Shown: positions 53,589 through 64,000, numbered from the stretch's first letter. The stretch: DNA of 64,000 bases from Ferrithrix thermotolerans DSM 19514 (GCF_900128965.1 NZ_FQUL01000003.1:1-64000); one strand, 5' to 3'. Notes: generated by a model not told the origin, from the sequence alone. A program made the numbers and translations.

Positions 53589-55676
53589 ATGAGCACCAAG
53601 CGAGAGTATCCAATTGAGAGGATACGAAATATCGGCATCATGGCGCATATCGACGCCGGCAAGACGACGACTACAGAGCGTATTTTGTACTACACCGGCA
53701 AGAACTATAAAATCGGCGAGGTTCACGAAGGTGCAGCCACAATGGACTGGATGCCCCAAGAGCAGGAGCGCGGTATTACTATAACCTCCGCAGCTACGAC
53801 CTGCTTTTGGAAGGATCACAGAATAAACATTATCGATACTCCAGGGCACGTTGACTTTACCGTTGAGGTGGAGAGATCGCTTCGAGTTCTTGACGGAGCG
53901 GTAGCCGTTTTTGACGCAGTAGCTGGGGTGGAACCACAGACGGAGACGGTTTGGCGGCAGGCAAACAAATATGGTGTGCCAAGGATGTGCTTTATAAACA
54001 AGATGGACCGTGTAGGTGCCAACTTCGACCGATGTGTAGAGATGATCAAAGATCGCCTTGAGGCGGTGCCGGCTGTTATACAGCTTCCCATCGGATCGGA
54101 AGGTGACTTTAAAGGTATCGTCGATCTTATAGAGATGAAGGCGAAAGTCTGGGAAGATGCGCTTGGCGAGAAGTACACAGTTATTGAGATACCGGAGGAA
54201 CTGAAAGAAGCGGCTGAGACAGCGCATCACGAGCTTATCGATGTTCTCTCCAGCTACGACGATCCGTTGATGGAGGCTTATCTCTCCGAAGAGCCCATGA
54301 CCCCTGATTTTTTGAGACAGGTGGTTAGAAGGGTAACGATAGCCGGTCATGCAGTACCGACGTTGTGTGGATCGGCCTTCAAGAACAAGGGCGTTCAGCC
54401 CATGCTTGATGCAGTTGTGGATTTTCTACCCTCTCCTTTGGATATTGATCCAGCGCAGGGTGTCTCTATGTCGGGGAATGATGAACTGGTACGCAGACCC
54501 GATGACAAAGAGGCCTTTTCAGCTCTGGCTTTCAAAATCATGACTGATCCATTTGTTGGAAAGTTGACTTATTTTAGGGTTTATTCGGGAACCTTGGAGA
54601 AGGGTGCTACGGTCCTAAACTCTACCAAGGACAAGAAGGAGCGCATTGGACGCATACTGCTTATGCACGCTAACCACAGGGAAGATATCGATACCGTCTA
54701 TGCGGGTGATATCGTTGCTGCGGTCGGGTTGAAGCACACAACCACTGGTGACACTCTTTGTAGCCCTGACAACCCTATTGTGCTGGAGGCGCTTGAGTTC
54801 CCTGAGCCAGTGATTCACGTGGCGGTTGAACCTAAGACCAAGGCTGACCAGGAAAAGATGAGTCGCGCCCTCTTTGCGCTGTCGGAGGAGGACCCAACTT
54901 TTAGGGTCCGCTCAGACGAGGAGACCGGTCAGACGGTTATCTCCGGAATGGGTGAGCTCCATCTTGAGGTTCTTGTTGACCGTATGCTACGGGAGTTCAA
55001 GGTGGAGGCGAACGTTGGTAAGCCTCAGGTTGCCTATCGCGAAACTATTACCAAAGCGGTTGAGAAGATCGAGGAGAAGTATGTTCGCCAGTCCGGAGGT
55101 CGTGGTCAGTACGGGCATGTCGTCATCAATCTAGAGCCGCTCGGTCCGGGTGGTGGATTTGAGTTCGTGGATAAGATTTCCGGGGGTGTGATTCCCCGTG
55201 AGTACATTCCTGCGGTTGGCGCCGGTATTCAGGAAGCGTTACAAAGTGGTGTGGTAGCCGGTTATCCTATGGTAGACGTTCGCGCAACGTTGGTCTTCGG
55301 TTCATACCACGAGGTCGACTCTTCGGAGATGGCCTTTAAGATCGCTGGTTCCATGGCTGTCAAGAAGGCAGCCAGGGCTGCGAGCCCGGTGCTTCTAGAG
55401 CCTATTATGGCTGTTGAAGTAGTTACCCCTGAAGAGTACATGGGTGACGTTATCGGGGACCTTTCCTCCAGGCGTGGAAGGGTCGAAGGAATGGATCAGA
55501 GGGGTAATGCTCAGGTTATTCGAGCACAGGTACCGCTCTCTGAGATGTTTGGGTATGCTACAGACTTGAGGTCTAGAACCCAGGGACGTGCTACCTACTC
55601 AATGCAGTTCGGCTCTTACCAAATAGTACCAGATTCGATCGCAAAAGAGATCGTAGCTCGAGTACGTGGTGAATAG
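53589..55676 (+). CDS. fusA: elongation factor G
   Basis: Translocation GTPase of 695 residues. G-domain motifs are [15 protein letters not shown], the switch [10 protein letters not shown] and NKMDRVG. The later domains end with the typical [20 protein letters not shown] 53589 has no strong ribosome site; a GGG lies about 16 nt before. An 81-nt gap separates it from rpsG. Confidence 0.98.
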   Translation: MSTKREYPIERIRNIGIMAHIDAGKTTTTERILYYTGKNYKIGEVHEGAATMDWMPQEQERGITITSAATTCFWKDHRINIIDTPGHVDFTVEVERSLRVLDGAVAVFDAVAGVEPQTETVWRQANKYGVPRMCFINKMDRVGANFDRCVEMIKDRLEAVPAVIQLPIGSEGDFKGIVDLIEMKAKVWEDALGEKYTVIEIPEELKEAAETAHHELIDVLSSYDDPLMEAYLSEEPMTPDFLRQVVRRVTIAGHAVPTLCGSAFKNKGVQPMLDAVVDFLPSPLDIDPAQGVSMSGNDELVRRPDDKEAFSALAFKIMTDPFVGKLTYFRVYSGTLEKGATVLNSTKDKKERIGRILLMHANHREDIDTVYAGDIVAAVGLKHTTTGDTLCSPDNPIVLEALEFPEPVIHVAVEPKTKADQEKMSRALFALSEEDPTFRVRSDEETGQTVISGMGELHLEVLVDRMLREFKVEANVGKPQVAYRETITKAVEKIEEKYVRQSGGRGQYGHVVINLEPLGPGGGFEFVDKISGGVIPREYIPAVGAGIQEALQSGVVAGYPMVDVRATLVFGSYHEVDSSEMAFKIAGSMAVKKAARAASPVLLEPIMAVEVVTPEEYMGDVIGDLSSRRGRVEGMDQRGNAQVIRAQVPLSEMFGYATDLRSRTQGRATYSMQFGSYQIVPDSIAKEIVARVRGE

Positions 55677-55743
55677 ACTGTATCAGCCTGTAATAGTCGT
55701 GCATGCCGTCGAGAGACGCAACTAGGTATAACGGAGCAATAAA

Positions 55744-56931
55744 ATGGCCAAGCAAAAGTTCGAGCGGAGTAAGCCTCACTTGAACATAGGAACCATGGGA
55801 CATATCGACCATGGCAAGACAACTTTGACTGCGGCGATCACCAAGGTCTTGGCGGAGAACAACCCTAACGTTAAGTTCAAGCCTTTCGACCAGATCGATA
55901 ACGCCCCCGAGGAGAGGGCTAGAGGTATAACAATCTCTATCTCCCATGTCGAGTATGAGACTGACAAGCGTCACTATGCTCACGTCGACATGCCGGGTCA
56001 CGCTGACTATATCAAAAACATGATTACAGGTGCAGCACAGGTAGATGGAGCTATCTTGGTCGTAAGCGCCACCGATGGCCCTATGCCTCAGACTCGTGAG
56101 CACGTGCTTTTGGCTCGTCAAGTAGGCGTTCCTTACATCGTCGTGGCATTGAACAAATCTGACATGGTCGACGACGAGGAGTTGTTAGATCTTGTAGAGC
56201 TTGAGGTAAGGGAACTCCTCAATGAGTATGACTTCCCTGGTGACGATACCCCTGTGGTTCGTGTATCGGCCCTAAAGGCTCTCGAAGGTGATAAAGAGTG
56301 GGAAGCCAAGATCCTCGAGCTTATGGCGGCAGTAGATGATTACATACCTGAGCCTCAGCGTCCGATCGATCGTCCATTCCTTATGCCAATCGAAGATGTG
56401 TTCACCATATCTGGTCGTGGTACTGTTGTAACCGGTAAGGTTGAACAAGGTGTACTCAAAGTTGGTGATGAAATTGAGATCGTCGGTCTCAGGGACACCC
56501 AAAAGACGGTTTGCACAGGTGTTGAGATGTTCAACAAGCTCCTCGACGAAGGCATCGCCGGTGATAACATTGGTGCGCTTTTGAGAGGTGTTAAGAAGAC
56601 TGATGTGGAGCGTGGTCAGGTTCTTTGCAAGCCTGGTTCCATCACACCGCATACTCAGTTCGAAGCAAACGTGTACGTGCTCTCAAAGGAAGAAGGTGGG
56701 CGTCATAAGCCTTTCTTCAACCACTACCGTCCACAGTTCTACTTCAGAACGACCGATGTTACCGGAACGATTACTCTCCCTGAGGGGACTGAGATGGTAA
56801 TGCCGGGCGACAATATTACCATGACCGTTGAACTTCAAAAGCCCATAGCCATGGACGAAGGTCTGAGGTTCGCTATTCGTGAAGGCGGACGCACCGTTGG
56901 TGCTGGAGCCGTAACGAAGATTATTAAGTAG
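55744..56931 (+). CDS. tuf: elongation factor Tu
   Basis: Carries aminoacyl-tRNA to the ribosome. The 395 residues show [32 protein letters not shown] and NKSD (the usual NKCD with Ser for Cys). The effector loop [16 protein letters not shown] is normal. It follows fusA by 67 nt and is followed by a 10-bp GC-rich hairpin. Confidence 0.98.
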   Translation: MAKQKFERSKPHLNIGTMGHIDHGKTTLTAAITKVLAENNPNVKFKPFDQIDNAPEERARGITISISHVEYETDKRHYAHVDMPGHADYIKNMITGAAQVDGAILVVSATDGPMPQTREHVLLARQVGVPYIVVALNKSDMVDDEELLDLVELEVRELLNEYDFPGDDTPVVRVSALKALEGDKEWEAKILELMAAVDDYIPEPQRPIDRPFLMPIEDVFTISGRGTVVTGKVEQGVLKVGDEIEIVGLRDTQKTVCTGVEMFNKLLDEGIAGDNIGALLRGVKKTDVERGQVLCKPGSITPHTQFEANVYVLSKEEGGRHKPFFNHYRPQFYFRTTDVTGTITLPEGTEMVMPGDNITMTVELQKPIAMDEGLRFAIREGGRTVGAGAVTKIIK

Positions 56932-56946
56932 TTAGTTTTACATGCT

Positions 56947-56974
56947 GAGGCCCAGGGCATCTGTCCTGGGCCTC
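56947..56974 (+). terminator. GC-rich hairpin between tuf and rpsJ
   Basis: GAGGCCCAGG (56947-56956) pairs perfectly with CCTGGGCCTC (56965-56974) around an 8-nt loop. It lies 15 nt after the tuf stop and 19 nt before the rpsJ start. The trailing TTACTG is a poor T-run, so it may only attenuate read-through into the S10 cluster. Confidence 0.55.
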
Positions 56975-56993
56975 TTACTGATCTAAGGTGTGA

Positions 56994-57320
56994 ATGAAAT
57001 TGGCAGAGTCAGGCAAGCAGAGAATAAGGATTCGTCTTAAAGCGTTCGATCATGAAATAATTGAGAGTTCCACTAAGAAGATAGTGGACACTGTTCTTCG
57101 TACCTCAGCCAAGGTTGTGGGTCCAGTGCCGTTGCCGACGGAGATTCACAGGTATACGGTCATCAGGTCTCCACACAAACACAAGGATTCGAGGGAGCAC
57201 TTTGAGATGCGAGTGCACAAGCGGATGCTCGATATTGTGGACCACACCCCAAAGACGGTCGATTCACTACAAAGGCTAGACCTTCCGGCGGGCGTGGATA
57301 TTGAAATCAAGATTCAATAG
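56994..57320 (+). CDS. rpsJ: 30S ribosomal protein S10
   Basis: 30S head protein, also the NusE partner in antitermination. [20 protein letters not shown] near 11 and [18 protein letters not shown] near 57 are typical. ATG 56994 gives 108 residues; TTG 57000 (106 residues) is an alternative with better spacing from AAGGTG. A 188-nt gap with hairpins, unusual for this cluster, separates it from rplC. Confidence 0.97.
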   Translation: MKLAESGKQRIRIRLKAFDHEIIESSTKKIVDTVLRTSAKVVGPVPLPTEIHRYTVIRSPHKHKDSREHFEMRVHKRMLDIVDHTPKTVDSLQRLDLPAGVDIEIKIQ

Positions 57321-57508
57321 GAGTCAAAATAGCCCTAGATGGGTAGGGGTTTTGATTAAGACGGGTTAGAATTACCTAGGTTTTACTCTGAAGTCCGGTT
57401 GAGCCCTGTTGCACAGGGGACCTATCGGCAAAAGTTTAGTTCCGCCTCTCTGGCGGATTATTTGTGTCAGGTGCTATTTGGCACCAGTATTGGATGAGGA
57501 TTACTCAA
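57321..57508 (+). promoter_or_regulatory. hairpin-rich gap between rpsJ and rplC, candidate leader
   Basis: Three small stems line up: CCCTA/TAGGG followed by GTTTT (57333-57353), CCCTGT/ACAGGG with a 3-nt loop (57404-57418) and TCCGCC/GGCGGA with a 5-nt loop (57441-57457). The first may end part of the rpsJ transcripts. The others may belong to a ribosomal-protein autoregulatory leader for the rplC-onward genes. No promoter of good quality was seen. Confidence 0.4.
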
Positions 57509-58150
57509 ATGGCAGCTAAGGCTATCGTGGGTGAAAAAGTTGGTATGACCCACATCTGGGATGAGAAGAATCGGTTCATACCGGTCACCGTAGTCAAGGT
57601 GACGCCGGTTCGCGTTGTGCGGGCAAAGACTGAACAGTCCGACGGCTATCAGGCCCTACAGGTAACTTACGGGGTACGTAAGCGGTCAAGGGTTTCCAAA
57701 CCCGTTCTCGGGCAGTTCGAGAAGTCTGGTGTAGAGCCCGGCGTTGCGATCATGGAGCTTAGAGGGGTCGATGGTCTCGATCTTGCTAGTGGCGATGAGT
57801 TCGGTGCGGAGATATTTCAAACAGGTGATCGCGTAGACGTTACGGCGACATCTAAGGGGCATGGGTTCTCCGGCGGCATGAAGCGTCATAACTTCAAGGG
57901 CCAGGGTGCTGGACACGGTAACCATAAACATCATCGAGCTCCCGGTTCGATCGGTGCCTGTGCCACTCCGGGGCGTGTGTTTAAGGGTACCCGCATGGCC
58001 GGTCAGTACGGTGGAGGTAGCGTTACAACGCTCAACCTGGAGATTGTTCAAGCTGATCCCGAGCGGCAGCTCATTTTAGTGAAAGGATCTGTTCCGGGGC
58101 CCAAGGGTGGGCGCGTTGTGATTCGTTCCTCCGTGAGAGGCGGTAAGTAG
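57509..58150 (+). CDS. rplC: 50S ribosomal protein L3
   Basis: Early 50S assembly protein, 213 residues from ATG 57509, which has GAGGA 9 nt upstream and begins MAAKAIVGEKVGMTHIWDEK. The frame is open to 57464 but that part is not family-like. The loop HRAPGSIGACATPGRVFKG reaching the peptidyl-transferase centre is intact. Confidence 0.96.
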   Translation: MAAKAIVGEKVGMTHIWDEKNRFIPVTVVKVTPVRVVRAKTEQSDGYQALQVTYGVRKRSRVSKPVLGQFEKSGVEPGVAIMELRGVDGLDLASGDEFGAEIFQTGDRVDVTATSKGHGFSGGMKRHNFKGQGAGHGNHKHHRAPGSIGACATPGRVFKGTRMAGQYGGGSVTTLNLEIVQADPERQLILVKGSVPGPKGGRVVIRSSVRGGK

Positions 58151-58833
58151 TGACTAAGTTTGCAAAGGAAGAGGTCTTTGAGGTACGTTCGGCCAAGAAG
58201 GTCGATGGAGATGGAGTTGAAGTAGGTTCTGTCGAACTGAAAGAAACGGTGTTTGGTCGACAGCCGAACATAGCTCTCATGCACCAGGTTGTTGTGGGGC
58301 AGCTAGCTGGTGTTCGGGCTGGAACCCAGTCCACCAAGACTAGGGCGGAGGTCTCCGGTGGAGGGGCAAAGCCCTATAGGCAAAAAGGTACAGGTAGGGC
58401 ACGCCAGGGCTCTACGCGCGCACCTCACTTCAGCGGGGGTGGCGTGGCTCTTGGTCCAAAGCCACGCAGTTACAAGCAAAAGACTCCGAAGAAGATGGTT
58501 GCTCAGGCACTTTGGGGTGCTCTCTCTGATCGTGCAGAGGCGGGTAACGTATTTGTACTCGATGGGTTTGATAACGGTCAACCCTCCACAAAGAAGGCAG
58601 CCCAGTGGCTTGAGAAGCTAGGTCTCGAAGGATCAGTGTTGATGGTGGTTTCCTCAGAAGATGAGGTTCTCGCTAAAAGCTTCCGAAACCTGCCACAAGT
58701 AGAGGTAGCCTTTCCGTCGCAGTTGAGTGCTTATCTCGTCTTGGTAAACGAGGCGATCGTGTTTACCCCGGGGACGTTAGAGGCAGTTAGCCAAGGTAAA
58801 GCAAAGGTCATACTAGGAGAGGCTGAGCAGTAA
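58150..58833 (+). CDS. rplD: 50S ribosomal protein L4
   Basis: Exit-tunnel protein, 227 residues, with RAEVSGGGAKPYRQKGTGRA in the tunnel loop. GTG 58150 shares a base with the rplC stop. L4 is the autogenous regulator of this cluster in E. coli. Confidence 0.98.
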   Translation: MTKFAKEEVFEVRSAKKVDGDGVEVGSVELKETVFGRQPNIALMHQVVVGQLAGVRAGTQSTKTRAEVSGGGAKPYRQKGTGRARQGSTRAPHFSGGGVALGPKPRSYKQKTPKKMVAQALWGALSDRAEAGNVFVLDGFDNGQPSTKKAAQWLEKLGLEGSVLMVVSSEDEVLAKSFRNLPQVEVAFPSQLSAYLVLVNEAIVFTPGTLEAVSQGKAKVILGEAEQ

Positions 58834-59129
58834 TGGCAGGGTTTGATCCGTACGCAATTGTAAAGAGGCCGGTTGTCTCTGAGAAGAGTTACAAGCTGAT
58901 GGACGAAGGTGTCTACTGTTTTGAAGTAGACGGTAGGGCTACGAAGGTTGATGTTCGTTATGCCGTTGAAAAGCTCTTTGACGTAAAGGTATTAGCGGTA
59001 AACACGCTTAATCGTAAGGGTAAGCGAAAAAGAAACCGTAAGAACGGCACCTGGGTCAATGGCAGTACCAAGAAGCATGCCATGGTTAGGCTCGCCGAAG
59101 GCGATTCGATCGATCTGTTTGAGAAGTAG
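58833..59129 (+). CDS. rplW: 50S ribosomal protein L23
   Basis: Exit-site protein that docks trigger factor and SRP. 98 residues, with [19 protein letters not shown] at the start and the loop [15 protein letters not shown] 58833 shares a base with the rplD stop. Confidence 0.98.
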   Translation: MAGFDPYAIVKRPVVSEKSYKLMDEGVYCFEVDGRATKVDVRYAVEKLFDVKVLAVNTLNRKGKRKRNRKNGTWVNGSTKKHAMVRLAEGDSIDLFEK

Positions 59130-59137
59130 GAGTAGTA

Positions 59138-59974
59138 GTGGCTATTCGAAAGAGGAAACCCACAAGCGCCGGAAGACGGTTTCAGAGCGTATCTGACTTC
59201 AGTGAGATCACAAAGGAGAAACCTGAGAAGTCTCTGCTCAGACCGGCCAAGTCCACTGGTGGTCGAAACTCATATGGACGAAAGACTGCACGCCATAGAG
59301 GTGGTGGTAACAAAAATCGATATCGTCTGATCGACTTCAAAAGGAACAAAGACGGTGTGCCTGCGAAGGTGGCGGCTATTGAGTACGATCCTAACCGTAA
59401 TGCAAGAATCGCTTTATTGCACTATCTGGATGGTGAGAAGCGCTACATACTCGCCCCGGCCAAACTGAGCGTGGGGGATACGGTCATGTCCGGGGTTGGC
59501 GCAGATATAAAGGTGGGTAACGCACTGCCTCTGCGAGTAATTCCCGTTGGAACTGTGGTCCATAATGTCGAGTTACGGCCAGGTCAAGGTGGTAAGATTG
59601 CCCGTTCGGCAGGCATGGGTGTGCAGCTAGTGGCAAGAGAAGGTGACTATGCCACTCTTCGTCTCCCTTCTACAGAGATGAGAAGAGTTCCGATAGATTG
59701 CCGAGCCTCAATCGGCGAAGTTGGCAACTCTGAGTTCGAGCTGCTATCTGTCGGTAAGGCAGGTCGTAACAGGTGGAAGGGAGTTCGTCCTCAAACTCGA
59801 GGTGTGGCAATGAACCCTGTCGATCACCCTCTTGGTGGTGGCGAAGGTAAGACTTCTGGTGGAAGGCATCCCGTATCACCTTGGGGTAAACCGGAAGGCC
59901 GCACGAGGAGCCGAAAGAAGGACTCCGACAAGTTGATTATTAGACGCAGACGTACGCGCGGAGCCAGGAGGTAG
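59138..59974 (+). CDS. rplB: 50S ribosomal protein L2
   Basis: Peptidyl-transferase-centre protein, 278 residues. The C-terminal [20 protein letters not shown] holds the functionally important histidine. GTG 59138 lies 8 nt after rplW. Confidence 0.98.
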   Translation: MAIRKRKPTSAGRRFQSVSDFSEITKEKPEKSLLRPAKSTGGRNSYGRKTARHRGGGNKNRYRLIDFKRNKDGVPAKVAAIEYDPNRNARIALLHYLDGEKRYILAPAKLSVGDTVMSGVGADIKVGNALPLRVIPVGTVVHNVELRPGQGGKIARSAGMGVQLVAREGDYATLRLPSTEMRRVPIDCRASIGEVGNSEFELLSVGKAGRNRWKGVRPQTRGVAMNPVDHPLGGGEGKTSGGRHPVSPWGKPEGRTRSRKKDSDKLIIRRRRTRGARR

Positions 59975-59982
59975 TTGCTTAG

Positions 59983-60264
59983 ATGCCCCGTAGTTTGAAG
60001 AAGGGTCCCTTCGTCGATGATCATCTGCTCAAAAAGGTGGATGTTCTCAACGCTGATGGCGAAAAAAAGGTAATTAAGACCTGGTCGAGAAGGTCGACCA
60101 TTATCCCTGACATGGTCGGTCACACAATCGCAGTTCATGATGGTCGCAAGCACGTTCCGGTGTATGTCACGGAGGCTATGGTTGGACACAAGCTCGGAGA
60201 GTTCGCCCCAACTCGCACCTTCCGTTACCATGCGGGTCAAGAGAGAGCTGGAAGGCGTAGGTAG
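59983..60264 (+). CDS. rpsS: 30S ribosomal protein S19
   Basis: 30S head protein next to S13. 93 residues beginning [20 protein letters not shown], with HNG-type helix region [20 protein letters not shown]. The stop is directly followed by the rplV ATG. Confidence 0.98.
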   Translation: MPRSLKKGPFVDDHLLKKVDVLNADGEKKVIKTWSRRSTIIPDMVGHTIAVHDGRKHVPVYVTEAMVGHKLGEFAPTRTFRYHAGQERAGRRR

Positions 60265-60888
60265 ATGAGCGATCAAACTGTTGAAAAGGCTAGGGCCGTT
60301 CACCGTTCCTACCAGATGTCTGCCTCGAAGGTGAGAGAGGTTCTCGACCTGATTAGGGGGCAAAGTGTTGTCAAGGCTATGGAGCGCCTCTCTCTAACGG
60401 AAAGAGGAGCGGCGGAGGTTGTTGCAAAGGTCCTCCGCTCAGCAGCGGCGAACGCTGCAAATCTTTATGGTTTGCCTCCAGAAGAGCTTTTCGTCTCGGC
60501 GACCTATGCGGATGAGGGAGCCACCTTGAAGCGTTTTCGTCCAAGGGCGCGTGGGCGTGCCGGCCGTATCAGGAAGAGGACTAGTCACATCGTAATTGAG
60601 GTTCAAAGACTCTCCGAAGGAGAACTTAGGCGCCTTAGAGAGCGAAGCCGTGACGATGCGGCGGGAAGGCGTGCTCGCAGAGTGCGTTCGTCACGTGGAG
60701 CTCGGAATGACAAGAACTCCCCGAAGATCGATGAAGGCTCAAATAGTGAGGCTTCGGTTGTTGACAGCGATGCGCTGGAGGCCTCGTCGGTGACGATGGA
60801 GGTAGATTCAGCCCCTAAGGGCGCTGTAGATATCAAGGAGCAAAATGATGATGATACCGTGGCAGACGGGGAAGTAGAGAAAAACTGA
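60265..60888 (+). CDS. rplV: 50S ribosomal protein L22 with long C-terminal extension
   Basis: Exit-tunnel protein whose core (about 1-120) is normal: [18 protein letters not shown] at the start and [20 protein letters not shown] at the tunnel loop. A further 85 residues follow, first basic, then rich in Ser, Asp and Glu, likely disordered. Total 207 residues against about 110-130 usually. ATG 60265 abuts rpsS. Confidence 0.97.
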   Translation: MSDQTVEKARAVHRSYQMSASKVREVLDLIRGQSVVKAMERLSLTERGAAEVVAKVLRSAAANAANLYGLPPEELFVSATYADEGATLKRFRPRARGRAGRIRKRTSHIVIEVQRLSEGELRRLRERSRDDAAGRRARRVRSSRGARNDKNSPKIDEGSNSEASVVDSDALEASSVTMEVDSAPKGAVDIKEQNDDDTVADGEVEKN

Positions 60889-60889
60889 T

Positions 60890-61810
60890 ATGGGACAGAA
60901 AGTAAATCCTTACGGTTTTCGCCTTGGAGTAACGACAGATTGGAAGTCACGCTGGTTTGACGAAAGGCACTATCAGGAATGGATCGTGCAAGACTACAAG
61001 ATCCGTAAGTATCTGATGGAAGAGCTTGAAACTGCCGCTGTGTCGAAGGTTGAGATTGAGCGCACCCGGGACCGGCTCAAGGTTGATATCCATACAGCGC
61101 GTCCTGGTATCGTAATTGGAAAGAAAGGATCTGAGGCGGAGAGGCTTAGGCAGCATCTGGCTGCTCTTACGGGCAACCCCAAAGTTCAGATCAATATAGA
61201 AGAGATAAAGCATCCGGAGCTAGACGCAACTTTAGTCGCACAGGGTATCGCTGATCAGCTGTCCCGGCGTGTTTCTTTCCGACGTGCGATGAAGAGAGCT
61301 ATCCAGGTAGTTGAGAAATCTGGAGGTCAGGGAGTTACCGTTATGTGTTCCGGGCGCCTAGGCGGAGCTGAGATGGCCCGTAAGGAGTCCTACCGTGAGG
61401 GGCGGGTCCCTCGTCATACCTTGAGAGCCAATATTGACTATGGTTTCAGGGAGGCACGCACGACTTTTGGTCGTATCGGCGTAAAGGTTTGGATTTACAA
61501 GGGAGACATCTTGCCCTATAAGACTGCTGTTGATGAGAGGGCGGTTTCTGAGGGTAACCAAGGCGCAGATAAACCACGAAGAGTTATTACCGCAGGCGGT
61601 GGCAAGAGACGTCCAGAACAGGCCGGGGTGGTTGTCGAGAGCAGTAGCTCGATTGAGGAAAGGACCGGTCTTGCGCCCGCTGAGATCTTAGAACCAAAAG
61701 ACGCAGAGACCGATGCCCTCGAGAGGCTCCTTCAGGAGGAAGAGGAGATCGAAAGGCGAACAAAGGACTCCGCTCCAGAGGCGCCGCACTTTAAGCGAGA
61801 GGTGGATTAG
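60890..61810 (+). CDS. rpsC: 30S ribosomal protein S3
   Basis: Part of the mRNA entry tunnel. The KH domain has [20 protein letters not shown] near 67, and the C-terminal domain [20 protein letters not shown] near 144. The 306-residue length includes about 90 charged residues beyond the core, also long for the family. ATG 60890 follows the rplV stop by 1 nt. Confidence 0.98.
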   Translation: MGQKVNPYGFRLGVTTDWKSRWFDERHYQEWIVQDYKIRKYLMEELETAAVSKVEIERTRDRLKVDIHTARPGIVIGKKGSEAERLRQHLAALTGNPKVQINIEEIKHPELDATLVAQGIADQLSRRVSFRRAMKRAIQVVEKSGGQGVTVMCSGRLGGAEMARKESYREGRVPRHTLRANIDYGFREARTTFGRIGVKVWIYKGDILPYKTAVDERAVSEGNQGADKPRRVITAGGGKRRPEQAGVVVESSSSIEERTGLAPAEILEPKDAETDALERLLQEEEEIERRTKDSAPEAPHFKREVD

Positions 61811-61815
61811 TAGCT

Positions 61816-62253
61816 ATGTTGATGCCTAGAAGGGTTCGCCACCGTAAGGTACAAAGGGGTCGCATGGGAGGTGTCTCCAAAGGCGGCAATGAGATCATGT
61901 TTGGTCAGTATGGGATCCAGGCCCTCGAACCAGGATGGATATCCGCTCGGCAAATCGAGGCAGCTCGTATCGCGATGACTAGACATGTTCGACGTGGTGG
62001 TAAGGTTTGGATTCGCATTTTCCCTGATAAACCGATCACTAAGAAGCCAGCCGAGACCCGTATGGGGTCTGGGAAGGGAAACCCAGAGTTTTGGGTAGCG
62101 GTAGTAAAACCAGGGCGAATCATGTTCGAGCTGGGCGGTGTCTCAGAGGAGCTCGCTTCCGCCGCTATGAACCGAGCTATTCAGAAGCTTCCCATAAAGG
62201 CTCGTTTTGTCGTAAAGGATGAGATGAACTCTGTGTCGGAGGTTGGGGCATGA
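61816..62253 (+). CDS. rplP: 50S ribosomal protein L16
   Basis: Binds near the A-site tRNA elbow. 145 residues beginning [19 protein letters not shown], with [20 protein letters not shown] near 81. The stop overlaps the rpmC ATG. Confidence 0.98.
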   Translation: MLMPRRVRHRKVQRGRMGGVSKGGNEIMFGQYGIQALEPGWISARQIEAARIAMTRHVRRGGKVWIRIFPDKPITKKPAETRMGSGKGNPEFWVAVVKPGRIMFELGGVSEELASAAMNRAIQKLPIKARFVVKDEMNSVSEVGA

Positions 62254-62468
62254 CGAAGGCTAAGGATCTACGTGTTCTAGCTGATGTCGAGCTGGAAGAA
62301 AAGCTGGAAGAGACTAAGAGAGAACTATTCACCTTACGTTTTCAATTAGCAACGGCGCAGTCAACGAATACAGCTCGTCTGTCCCACCTGAAGAAAGAGG
62401 TTGCAAGACTTCTGACGTTGAAGGCAGAAAGGGATGCGAGTTCGAAAGACAAGGGAGCAGGAAGATGA
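62250..62468 (+). CDS. rpmC: 50S ribosomal protein L29
   Basis: Small helical exit-site protein, 72 residues, with [19 protein letters not shown] in the middle. Both ends overlap neighbours by 4 nt (ATGA). Confidence 0.97.
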   Translation: MTKAKDLRVLADVELEEKLEETKRELFTLRFQLATAQSTNTARLSHLKKEVARLLTLKAERDASSKDKGAGR

Positions 62469-62737
62469 CGGATAGTCGATCAGCCGATAGGGGTCGGAGA
62501 AAGGTTAGAGAGGGGATCGTCGTCTCTTCCTCTATGGATAAGACCGTAGTTGTGGCTATCACGGAGAGGGTAAGACACCCTAGATATCAGCGTACGGTCC
62601 AAAGAACAAAGAGACTATACGTCCATGATGGCGAGGGAACTGCTCAGGTAGGAGATACCGTCAGAGTGATGGAGACTCGTCCGCTCTCGAAACTCAAAAG
62701 ATGGCGGCTTCTAGAGATTGTGGAGCGTGCACGATGA
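62465..62737 (+). CDS. rpsQ: 30S ribosomal protein S17
   Basis: Primary 16S-binding protein, 90 residues. The OB-fold core has [20 protein letters not shown] and [21 protein letters not shown] 62465 overlaps rpmC. Confidence 0.97.
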   Translation: MTDSRSADRGRRKVREGIVVSSSMDKTVVVAITERVRHPRYQRTVQRTKRLYVHDGEGTAQVGDTVRVMETRPLSKLKRWRLLEIVERAR

Positions 62738-63102
62738 TACAGCAAGAGACCCGTCTTAAGGTAGCGGATAACTCCGGGGCTAAAGAGGTACTTTGCATCA
62801 AGGTGCTAGGTGGCTCGAGGCGGCGTTATGCGAGCATTGGTGATGTATTTGTGGCGACCGTAAAAGACGCAATCCCAGGAGCGGCAGTTAAAAAGGGCGA
62901 TGTTGTCAAATGTGTGGTCGTGAGGGTAAAGAAAGAGAAGCGAAGAGCTGATGGCAGTTATATACGCTTTGATGAGAACGCAGCTGTTCTTATAAACGAT
63001 GCCATGCAGCCTCGTGGTACCCGTATATTTGGACCTGTAGGTCGGGAGTTGCGAGACAAGCGTTTTATGCGTATCGTCTCCCTAGCTCCGGAGGTGTTGT
63101 AA
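62734..63102 (+). CDS. rplN: 50S ribosomal protein L14
   Basis: Intersubunit-bridge protein, 122 residues from ATG 62734 ([20 protein letters not shown]), overlapping the rpsQ stop by 4 nt. The open frame upstream to 62701 is within rpsQ and is not used. The stop abuts rplX. Confidence 0.97.
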   Translation: MIQQETRLKVADNSGAKEVLCIKVLGGSRRRYASIGDVFVATVKDAIPGAAVKKGDVVKCVVVRVKKEKRRADGSYIRFDENAAVLINDAMQPRGTRIFGPVGRELRDKRFMRIVSLAPEVL

Positions 63103-63408
63103 ATGAAGATCAAAAAAGGCGACAAGGTCCGCATTATCGCTGGCAAGGATAGAGGTCAAGAAGGGGAGGTAGTTAGAGTGCTTCCCAAAGAGAGCCGTGT
63201 CGTAGTGGCGGGTGTAAACGTTGCGAAGCGACATACAAAGCCCACTTCAGCGACGACCCAAGGCGGCATTATTGATAAGGCTATGCCCATGCACGTATCG
63301 AATGTGGCGATGCTATGTTCCAAGTGCGGGCCCACTCGTGTTGGGTACTCTATGGACGCTGATGGTAAGAAGAGCCGAGTATGTGCGAAGTGTGGTGCTG
63401 AACTATGA
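63103..63408 (+). CDS. rplX: 50S ribosomal protein L24
   Basis: Assembly initiator with a KOW motif ([20 protein letters not shown]). 101 residues. The C-terminal half has CSKC and CAKC pairs, a possible zinc site found in part of the family. Confidence 0.97.
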   Translation: MKIKKGDKVRIIAGKDRGQEGEVVRVLPKESRVVVAGVNVAKRHTKPTSATTQGGIIDKAMPMHVSNVAMLCSKCGPTRVGYSMDADGKKSRVCAKCGAEL

Positions 63409-63983
63409 GCGAAGTAGTAAGTGTTGTGCGACCTAGGTTGAAGGAGCGCTACGAGAGCGAGATTAAGCAAGCTCTGAAGGAGTCATTGGGTCTCTCCAAT
63501 GTAATGGAGGTCCCAACTCTTGAGAAGATCTCGATTAACATTGGTGTTGGACGTGCTACTCAACAACCGTCTCTCATCGAGAATGCTGTGAGAGATCTCG
63601 AAACCATAGCCGGACAAAAGGCCGTTGTGACGAGAGCTAAGAAGTCTGTAGCCGGCTTTAAGTTGCGCGCCGGTAACGCTATTGGCGTGCGCGTGACGTT
63701 GCGCGGAGACCGGATGTGGGAGTTCTTTGACCGCTTGATAGCTGTTGTTATCCCTCGAATTCGAGACTTTAGGGGACTGAACCCCAAGTCCTTTGATGGC
63801 CATGGCAACTATACCCTGGGTGTTACAGAGCAGCTAATCTTTCCTGAGATCAATTACGACTCTGTGGACGCTACAAGAGGTATGGACATCACCATAGTTA
63901 CCACGGCAAAAAACGATGCGCAAGGGAAAGCACTGTTAGACGCATTTGGCTTTCCGTTCAAGAGAGAGGGTGTGCAGAACTAG
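63405..63983 (+). CDS. rplE: 50S ribosomal protein L5
   Basis: Central-protuberance protein contacting 5S rRNA and P-site tRNA. 192 residues, with [20 protein letters not shown] near 36 and [20 protein letters not shown] near 123. ATG 63405 overlaps rplX by 4 nt. Confidence 0.98.
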   Translation: MSEVVSVVRPRLKERYESEIKQALKESLGLSNVMEVPTLEKISINIGVGRATQQPSLIENAVRDLETIAGQKAVVTRAKKSVAGFKLRAGNAIGVRVTLRGDRMWEFFDRLIAVVIPRIRDFRGLNPKSFDGHGNYTLGVTEQLIFPEINYDSVDATRGMDITIVTTAKNDAQGKALLDAFGFPFKREGVQN

Positions 63984-64000
63984 TGGCAAAAAAGTCTTTA
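63983..64000 (+). CDS. rpsN: 30S ribosomal protein S14, first codons only
   Basis: GTG 63983 shares a base with the rplE stop and begins MAKKSL before the window ends. Both the peptide start and the position after rplE fit S14. Only six codons are visible, so it is not possible to tell the zinc-binding from the zinc-free type. Confidence 0.6.

Noticed and set aside
53574-54350. 258-codon minus-strand ORF
   Set aside because: Antisense to fusA, with composition of a shadow frame.

Overview
The window looks like chromosomal DNA of an actinobacterium, most probably from the class Acidimicrobiia (Acidithrix/Ferrithrix-like). This is inference from four things: roughly balanced base composition; heavy use of GTG and TTG starts even in rpoB, rplL and nusG; an actinobacterial gene repertoire (MshA-type glycosyltransferase, MptB-type mannosyltransferase, RsiG-like protein, fused CobA-HemD, nickel superoxide dismutase); and gene order. 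The order mshA-proC-hemA-hemC-hemD-hemB-hemL and the order tRNA-Thr/tRNA-Met/rpmG/tRNA-Trp/secE/nusG/rplK/rplA match what is known from mycobacteria and streptomycetes.

Layout. 1-4.15 kb is a zone of gene decay: the end of an IS256-family element sits inside a lipoprotein gene right after its lipobox, followed by an intact YihY-type membrane protein, an HD-GYP phosphodiesterase pseudogene with at least four lesions, and about 830 bp with no gene. 4.15-9.15 kb holds kynureninase behind a perfect 16-bp palindrome, the divergent sodN/sodX pair (nickel superoxide dismutase and its maturation protease), an RsiG-like c-di-GMP-binding anti-sigma candidate, mshA and proC. 9.3-15.4 kb is a tetrapyrrole operon (hemA, hemC, fused cobA-hemD, hemB, hemL) from glutamyl-tRNA to uroporphyrinogen III and precorrin-2. 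A geranylgeranyl-reductase-family gene (15.4-16.7 kb, minus) faces away from a complete 14-gene complex I operon, nuoA to nuoN (16.9-32.2 kb). 32.2-39.7 kb carries a DMT-family permease, a RidA-family protein, a 971-residue fusion of a dead phosphoesterase domain to an MprF-like lysyltransferase, YajQ, tRNA-Tyr, an MptB-like mannosyltransferase and a GNAT acetyltransferase.

From 40.1 kb to the end is the information-processing core: tRNA-Thr, tRNA-Met, rpmG, an ECF sigma factor, tRNA-Trp, secE, nusG, rplKAJL, rpoBC, rpsLG-fusA-tuf, then the S10/spc ribosomal cluster (rpsJ to rplE, with the first codons of rpsN at the right edge).

Links between regions. Heme genes, a menaquinone-type isoprenoid reductase and complex I together describe a respiratory chain. 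Three c-di-GMP related genes lie in the window (broken HD-GYP, RsiG-like, YajQ). No complete new multi-gene system was recognised. The most unusual items are the phosphoesterase-lysyltransferase fusion with all metal motifs lost, the RsiG-like protein with a single perfect c-di-GMP signature, the IS-split lipoprotein, the decaying HD-GYP gene, and an ECF sigma gene in the slot usually held by dehydratase genes between rpmG and tRNA-Trp.
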